The notes under the pieces were generated by a model, which saw nothing but the letters and a program-made list of their open reading frames with translations, made no database searches and was not told the DNA's origin. DNA of 64,000 bases from Oscillibacter valericigenes Sjm18-20 (GTDB taxonomy: Bacteria > Bacillota > Clostridia > Oscillospirales > Oscillospiraceae), in assembly GCA_000283575.1 (NCBI GenBank), contig AP012044.1:930001-994000 (forward strand). The letters run 5' to 3'. How positions within the stretch are numbered: the stretch's first letter is position 1; each line of letters begins with the position of its first letter. Made by a program: the position numbers and the translations under genes. Shown in pieces: positions 60,886 to 64,000 of this stretch.

Positions 60886-62286
60886 ATGCCAAAGTCCAAA
60901 TCCTATGGCATCGATATGTGCAGTGGACCGATTCTGAAAAAAATGCTGTTTTTTGCCCTGCCGCTGATGTGCTCCGGTGTGCTGCAGCTTTTATTCAACG
61001 CGGCCGACGTCATCGTGGTGGGCCGGTATGCCGGAGACAACTCCATGGCCGCGGTGGGATCCAATGCTGCGCTTATCAACCTGCTGACAAATCTGTTTAT
61101 CGGACTTTCCGTGGGTGCAAATGTTCTGGCGGCCCGATATTTTGGGGCGAAGCGGGAGCAGGAATTGCGGGCCACGGTCCACACGGCCATGCTTTTGGCG
61201 CTGTGTAGCGGTGCCGCCCTGATTGTGGTGGGCGTCGCGGGCGCACGGCAGGTGCTGATCTGGATGCAGGCTCCCCCCGGTGTGCTGGACCTGGCTGCGC
61301 TGTATCTGCGTATTTTCTTCCTGGGAATGCCCGCCATGATGCTTTATAACTTTGGTGCGGCGCTCCTGCGAGCCAAGGGTGACACGCGGCGACCGCTGTA
61401 TTTTCTGCTGTTGTCGGGCGTGGTGAATGTGGCGCTGAACCTGCTGCTGGTCATCGTCTTCCATCTGGACGTGGCGGGCGTGGCCATCGCCACCGTGGTA
61501 TCCCAGTGTATTTCTGCCGCGTTGGTGGTGATCTGCCTGATGCGGGAAACAGGCGGCTTTCGTCTGGAGTTGAAGGCGCTGCGCTTCCAAAAGGACCAGC
61601 TGGCCGGCATTTTGCGGGTGGGACTGCCCGCTGGGGTGCAGGGCGTGATCTTCTCGCTTTCCAACGTGGTGATCCAGTCCTCCATCAATTCCCTGGGAGA
61701 GGTGGTCATGGCTGGCAGTGCCGCTTCCGCCAACATCGAGGGCTTTGTATATGCGGCCATGAACGCCGTTTATCAGGCGACGCTGTCCTTCTCCAGCCAG
61801 AACGCGGGCGCGGGACGATTGGACCGCATCAACCGCATTCTGCTGACGGGACAGGGCTGCGTGACGGCCACCGGACTGGTGCTGGGCGTCGGCGCATGGC
61901 AGGCCGGACGGATACTGCTGGGTATTTATACTCAGGACCCGGCGGTGATCGAGGCGGGCTTTGTGCGTCTTGGCATCGTCTGCGCGCCCTATGCCATTTG
62001 CGGCATGATGGATACTATGGTGGGCGCACTGAGGGGCATCGGATATTCCGTCATGCCTATGACTGTGTCGCTGATAGGGGCCTGTGTCCTGCGGCTGGTG
62101 TGGATTGCCACCGTGTTCCGGATTCCCGAATACCACACGCCGGAATGCATCTATTGGTCCTATCCAATTTCCTGGGCCATCACGCTTTTGGCCCATATTT
62201 TCTGCTATGTCTGGGCCAAGCGGCGGACGGACCTGCGATTTGCGGCCGCAAAGGCTCAGCGGAAGATTGAACAGATTTCTGTTTAA
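60886..62286 (+). CDS. MATE family efflux transporter
   Basis: The 466-residue protein has about 12 membrane helices and MATE/NorM features: LLFNAADVIVVGRYAG, VGANVLAARYFGAK, MPAMMLYNFGAALLRAKGDT and TLSFSSQNAGAG. It probably exports organic cations or drugs in exchange for Na+ or H+. GAGAGGG lies upstream of the ATG. It is a single-gene unit between a terminator and the nrdD promoter. Confidence 0.93.
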   Translation: MPKSKSYGIDMCSGPILKKMLFFALPLMCSGVLQLLFNAADVIVVGRYAGDNSMAAVGSNAALINLLTNLFIGLSVGANVLAARYFGAKREQELRATVHTAMLLALCSGAALIVVGVAGARQVLIWMQAPPGVLDLAALYLRIFFLGMPAMMLYNFGAALLRAKGDTRRPLYFLLLSGVVNVALNLLLVIVFHLDVAGVAIATVVSQCISAALVVICLMRETGGFRLELKALRFQKDQLAGILRVGLPAGVQGVIFSLSNVVIQSSINSLGEVVMAGSAASANIEGFVYAAMNAVYQATLSFSSQNAGAGRLDRINRILLTGQGCVTATGLVLGVGAWQAGRILLGIYTQDPAVIEAGFVRLGIVCAPYAICGMMDTMVGALRGIGYSVMPMTVSLIGACVLRLVWIATVFRIPEYHTPECIYWSYPISWAITLLAHIFCYVWAKRRTDLRFAAAKAQRKIEQISV

Positions 62287-62302
62287 TATACAAAATAAAG
62301 GA

Positions 62303-62335
62303 TTGCAAATGCAATAGATACACTATATAATGTGG
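62303..62335 (+). promoter_or_regulatory. nrdD promoter with overlapping NrdR box
   Basis: TTGCAA (62303-62308) and TATAAT (62326-62331) are separated by 17 bp. ACACTATATAATGTGG (62320-62335) matches 14 of 16 positions of the NrdR box and covers the -10, so NrdR should repress this gene. Confidence 0.75.
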
Positions 62336-62399
62336 TTTATACTAAAAGCAGGGAAGAAAAACTTACGGCTTTTCGACAAGAGGGAGCGATAAAAGAACC

Positions 62400-64000
62400 A
62401 TGAAGATTATTAAGAGGAACGGCAGCGAGGAGGTCTTTGACCGTGCGAAGATCGCGGCGGCGGTGGAGAAGGCCAATCGGGCCTGCGACCAGACGCCCGA
62501 GCTGTCTCAGGCACAGACCGACCAGATTGCTTTGAATGTGGAGACGGCGGCGGAAAAAGTGGGCCGCACACTAAGTGTGGAGGAGATTCAGGAACTGGTG
62601 GAGACGGAGCTGATGCGCCACAGCGCCTATGAGACGGCCAAGCGCTATATCCGCTATCGTTACACCCGAACCCTGGCCCGGGCGGCCAACACCACCGACA
62701 ATCAGATTCTCAGCCTGATCGAATGCAACAATGAGGAGGTCATGCAGGAGAACTCCAATAAAAACCCAACCGTGAATTCCGTCCAGCGGGATTACATGGC
62801 CGGCGAAGTATCCAAGGATATTACCAAGCGGCTGCTGCTGCCGCCGGATATCGTGGAGGCCCACCAGGAGGGCATCATCCATTTTCACGACATGGACTAT
62901 TACGCCCAGCACATGCATAACTGTGACCTTGTGAATCTGGAGGATATGCTGCAAAACGGGACGGTTATCTCCGGTACGTTGATCGAAAAGCCCCACAGCT
63001 TTTCCACCGCCTGCAACATCGCCACCCAGATCATCGCGCAGGTGGCCTCCAGCCAGTACGGCGGACAGTCCATCTCCCTTGCCCATCTGGCGCCCTTCGT
63101 GCAGGTTTCCCGGGAGAAGCTCCGCAGCGATGTGCTGGCGGAGGCCGCCGCTATGGGCGGACACCCGGACGAGGACACGCTGAACCGGATTGTGGAAAAG
63201 AGGCTGCGCAGCGAGATTCGCCGGGGCGTGCAGACCATCCAGTATCAGGTGGTGACGCTGCTGACTACCAATGGCCAGGCCCCGTTCGTGACAGTGTTCA
63301 TGTATCTGGGGGAGGTATCCGACCCCCAGAGCAAGCATGACCTGGCGGTCATCATCGAGGAGACGCTGAATCAGCGGTATCAGGGTGTGAAGAACGAGGC
63401 CGGGGTGTGGATTACTCCGGCGTTCCCCAAGCTCATCTATGTGCTGGAGGAGGATAACGTCCGTCCCGGGACGCCCTACTACTATCTGACGGAGCTGGCG
63501 GCCAAATGCACCGCCAAGCGGATGGTGCCCGATTATATCTCCGAGAAGATCATGCTGGAGAGCAAGATCGACAAAAACGGAGAGGGACACTGCTATACGT
63601 GCATGGGCTGCCGCTCGTTCCTGACGCCTTATGTGGACCCCGAGACTGGGAAGCCCAAGTATTACGGGCGGTTTAATCAGGGCGTGGTCACGATCAATCT
63701 GGTGGATGTGGCCCTGTCTTCCGGCGGAGATTACGACCGGTTCTGGGAAATTTTTTCTGAGAGGCTGGAGCTTTGTTACCGGGCTTTGATGTGCCGCCAT
63801 AATCGGCTGAAGGGGACGCTGTCCGATGCGGCGCCGATCCTGTGGCAGTATGGCGCGCTGGCGCGGCTCCAAAAGGGCGAGACCATCGATAAGCTCCTTT
63901 ACGGCGGCTACTCCACATTGTCTCTGGGCTACGCCGGGCTTTACGAGTGCGTGAAGTATATGACCGGGAAATCTCATACTGACCCGGAGGCCACGCCATT
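62400..64000 (+). CDS. nrdD: Anaerobic ribonucleoside-triphosphate reductase, second copy, 5' part
   Basis: The frame stays open to the window's end, so about 530 N-terminal residues are visible and the glycyl radical end is missing. It starts MKIIKRNGSEEVFDRAKIAA with an ATP cone (about 2-95), then the class III barrel (VNSVQRDYMAGEVSKDIT, HFHDMDYYAQHMHNCDLVNL, ASSQYGGQSISLAHLAPF). CMGCRSFLTPYV corresponds to the MGCRSF of E. coli-type formate-linked NrdD, in contrast to RSMCCRLR in the copy at 48754. It has a candidate NrdR box at its promoter. Confidence 0.93.
   Translation, partial: MKIIKRNGSEEVFDRAKIAAAVEKANRACDQTPELSQAQTDQIALNVETAAEKVGRTLSVEEIQELVETELMRHSAYETAKRYIRYRYTRTLARAANTTDNQILSLIECNNEEVMQENSNKNPTVNSVQRDYMAGEVSKDITKRLLLPPDIVEAHQEGIIHFHDMDYYAQHMHNCDLVNLEDMLQNGTVISGTLIEKPHSFSTACNIATQIIAQVASSQYGGQSISLAHLAPFVQVSREKLRSDVLAEAAAMGGHPDEDTLNRIVEKRLRSEIRRGVQTIQYQVVTLLTTNGQAPFVTVFMYLGEVSDPQSKHDLAVIIEETLNQRYQGVKNEAGVWITPAFPKLIYVLEEDNVRPGTPYYYLTELAAKCTAKRMVPDYISEKIMLESKIDKNGEGHCYTCMGCRSFLTPYVDPETGKPKYYGRFNQGVVTINLVDVALSSGGDYDRFWEIFSERLELCYRALMCRHNRLKGTLSDAAPILWQYGALARLQKGETIDKLLYGGYSTLSLGYAGLYECVKYMTGKSHTDPEATP

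Overview
The window looks like chromosome from a spore-forming, high-GC, anaerobic member of the Oscillospiraceae (the Flavonifractor / Oscillibacter / Dysosmobacter group). The evidence is a clostridial-type ribosomal gene order with a KOW protein between map and infA, the sporulation genes spoIIE and spoIID, two anaerobic (class III) ribonucleotide reductases, and several small families typical of this group. The genus is inferred from gene content only.

Layout. 1-4.2 kb: end of the spc/alpha ribosomal cluster (map, KOW protein, infA, rpmJ, rpsM, rpsK, rpsD, rpoA, rplQ), closed by a terminator. 4.2-11 kb: a more AT-rich membrane diguanylate cyclase, a GIY-YIG protein, then leftward genes nfo, queT (behind a structured leader), and dusB with an ECF sigma/anti-sigma pair. 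11-16.5 kb: spoIIE, a small membrane protein, a BTAD regulator with a decayed GGDEF-like domain, and a transglutaminase-like lipoprotein. 16.6-21.5 kb: a compact type IV pilus/type II secretion-like operon (GspF, four small single-pass proteins, a PilT-like ATPase and a class B sortase). 21.5-28.5 kb: bioY and birA around BirA operators, a split chromate transporter, and pseudouridine catabolism genes psuK-psuG. 28.5-37.3 kb: an ABC exporter, YlmH, DUF896 and XpaC-like proteins, a hydrolase, a dicarboxylate symporter, dapF and a ferredoxin. 37.3-45.9 kb: a glycosyltransferase/VTT membrane-protein cluster, a DnaQ-like exonuclease, a PurO-type IMP cyclohydrolase, a leaderless-looking metallopeptidase, an aminotransferase and a radical SAM protein. 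45.9-64 kb: a yybP-ykoY (Mn2+) riboswitch and P-type ATPase, nrdD fused to a glutaredoxin-like domain with nrdG, spoIID, an ABC amino-acid transporter under a lysine riboswitch, PAP2 and EAL/REC proteins, a MATE transporter, and a second, truncated nrdD.

Regulation is unusually readable. Many promoters have near-consensus -35/-10 hexamers with 16-17 bp spacing. Two leaders match known riboswitch classes and suggest the substrates of the adjacent transporters. BirA and NrdR-like boxes sit at the promoters expected for those regulators. No tRNA, rRNA, insertion sequence, prophage or CRISPR array was recognised.
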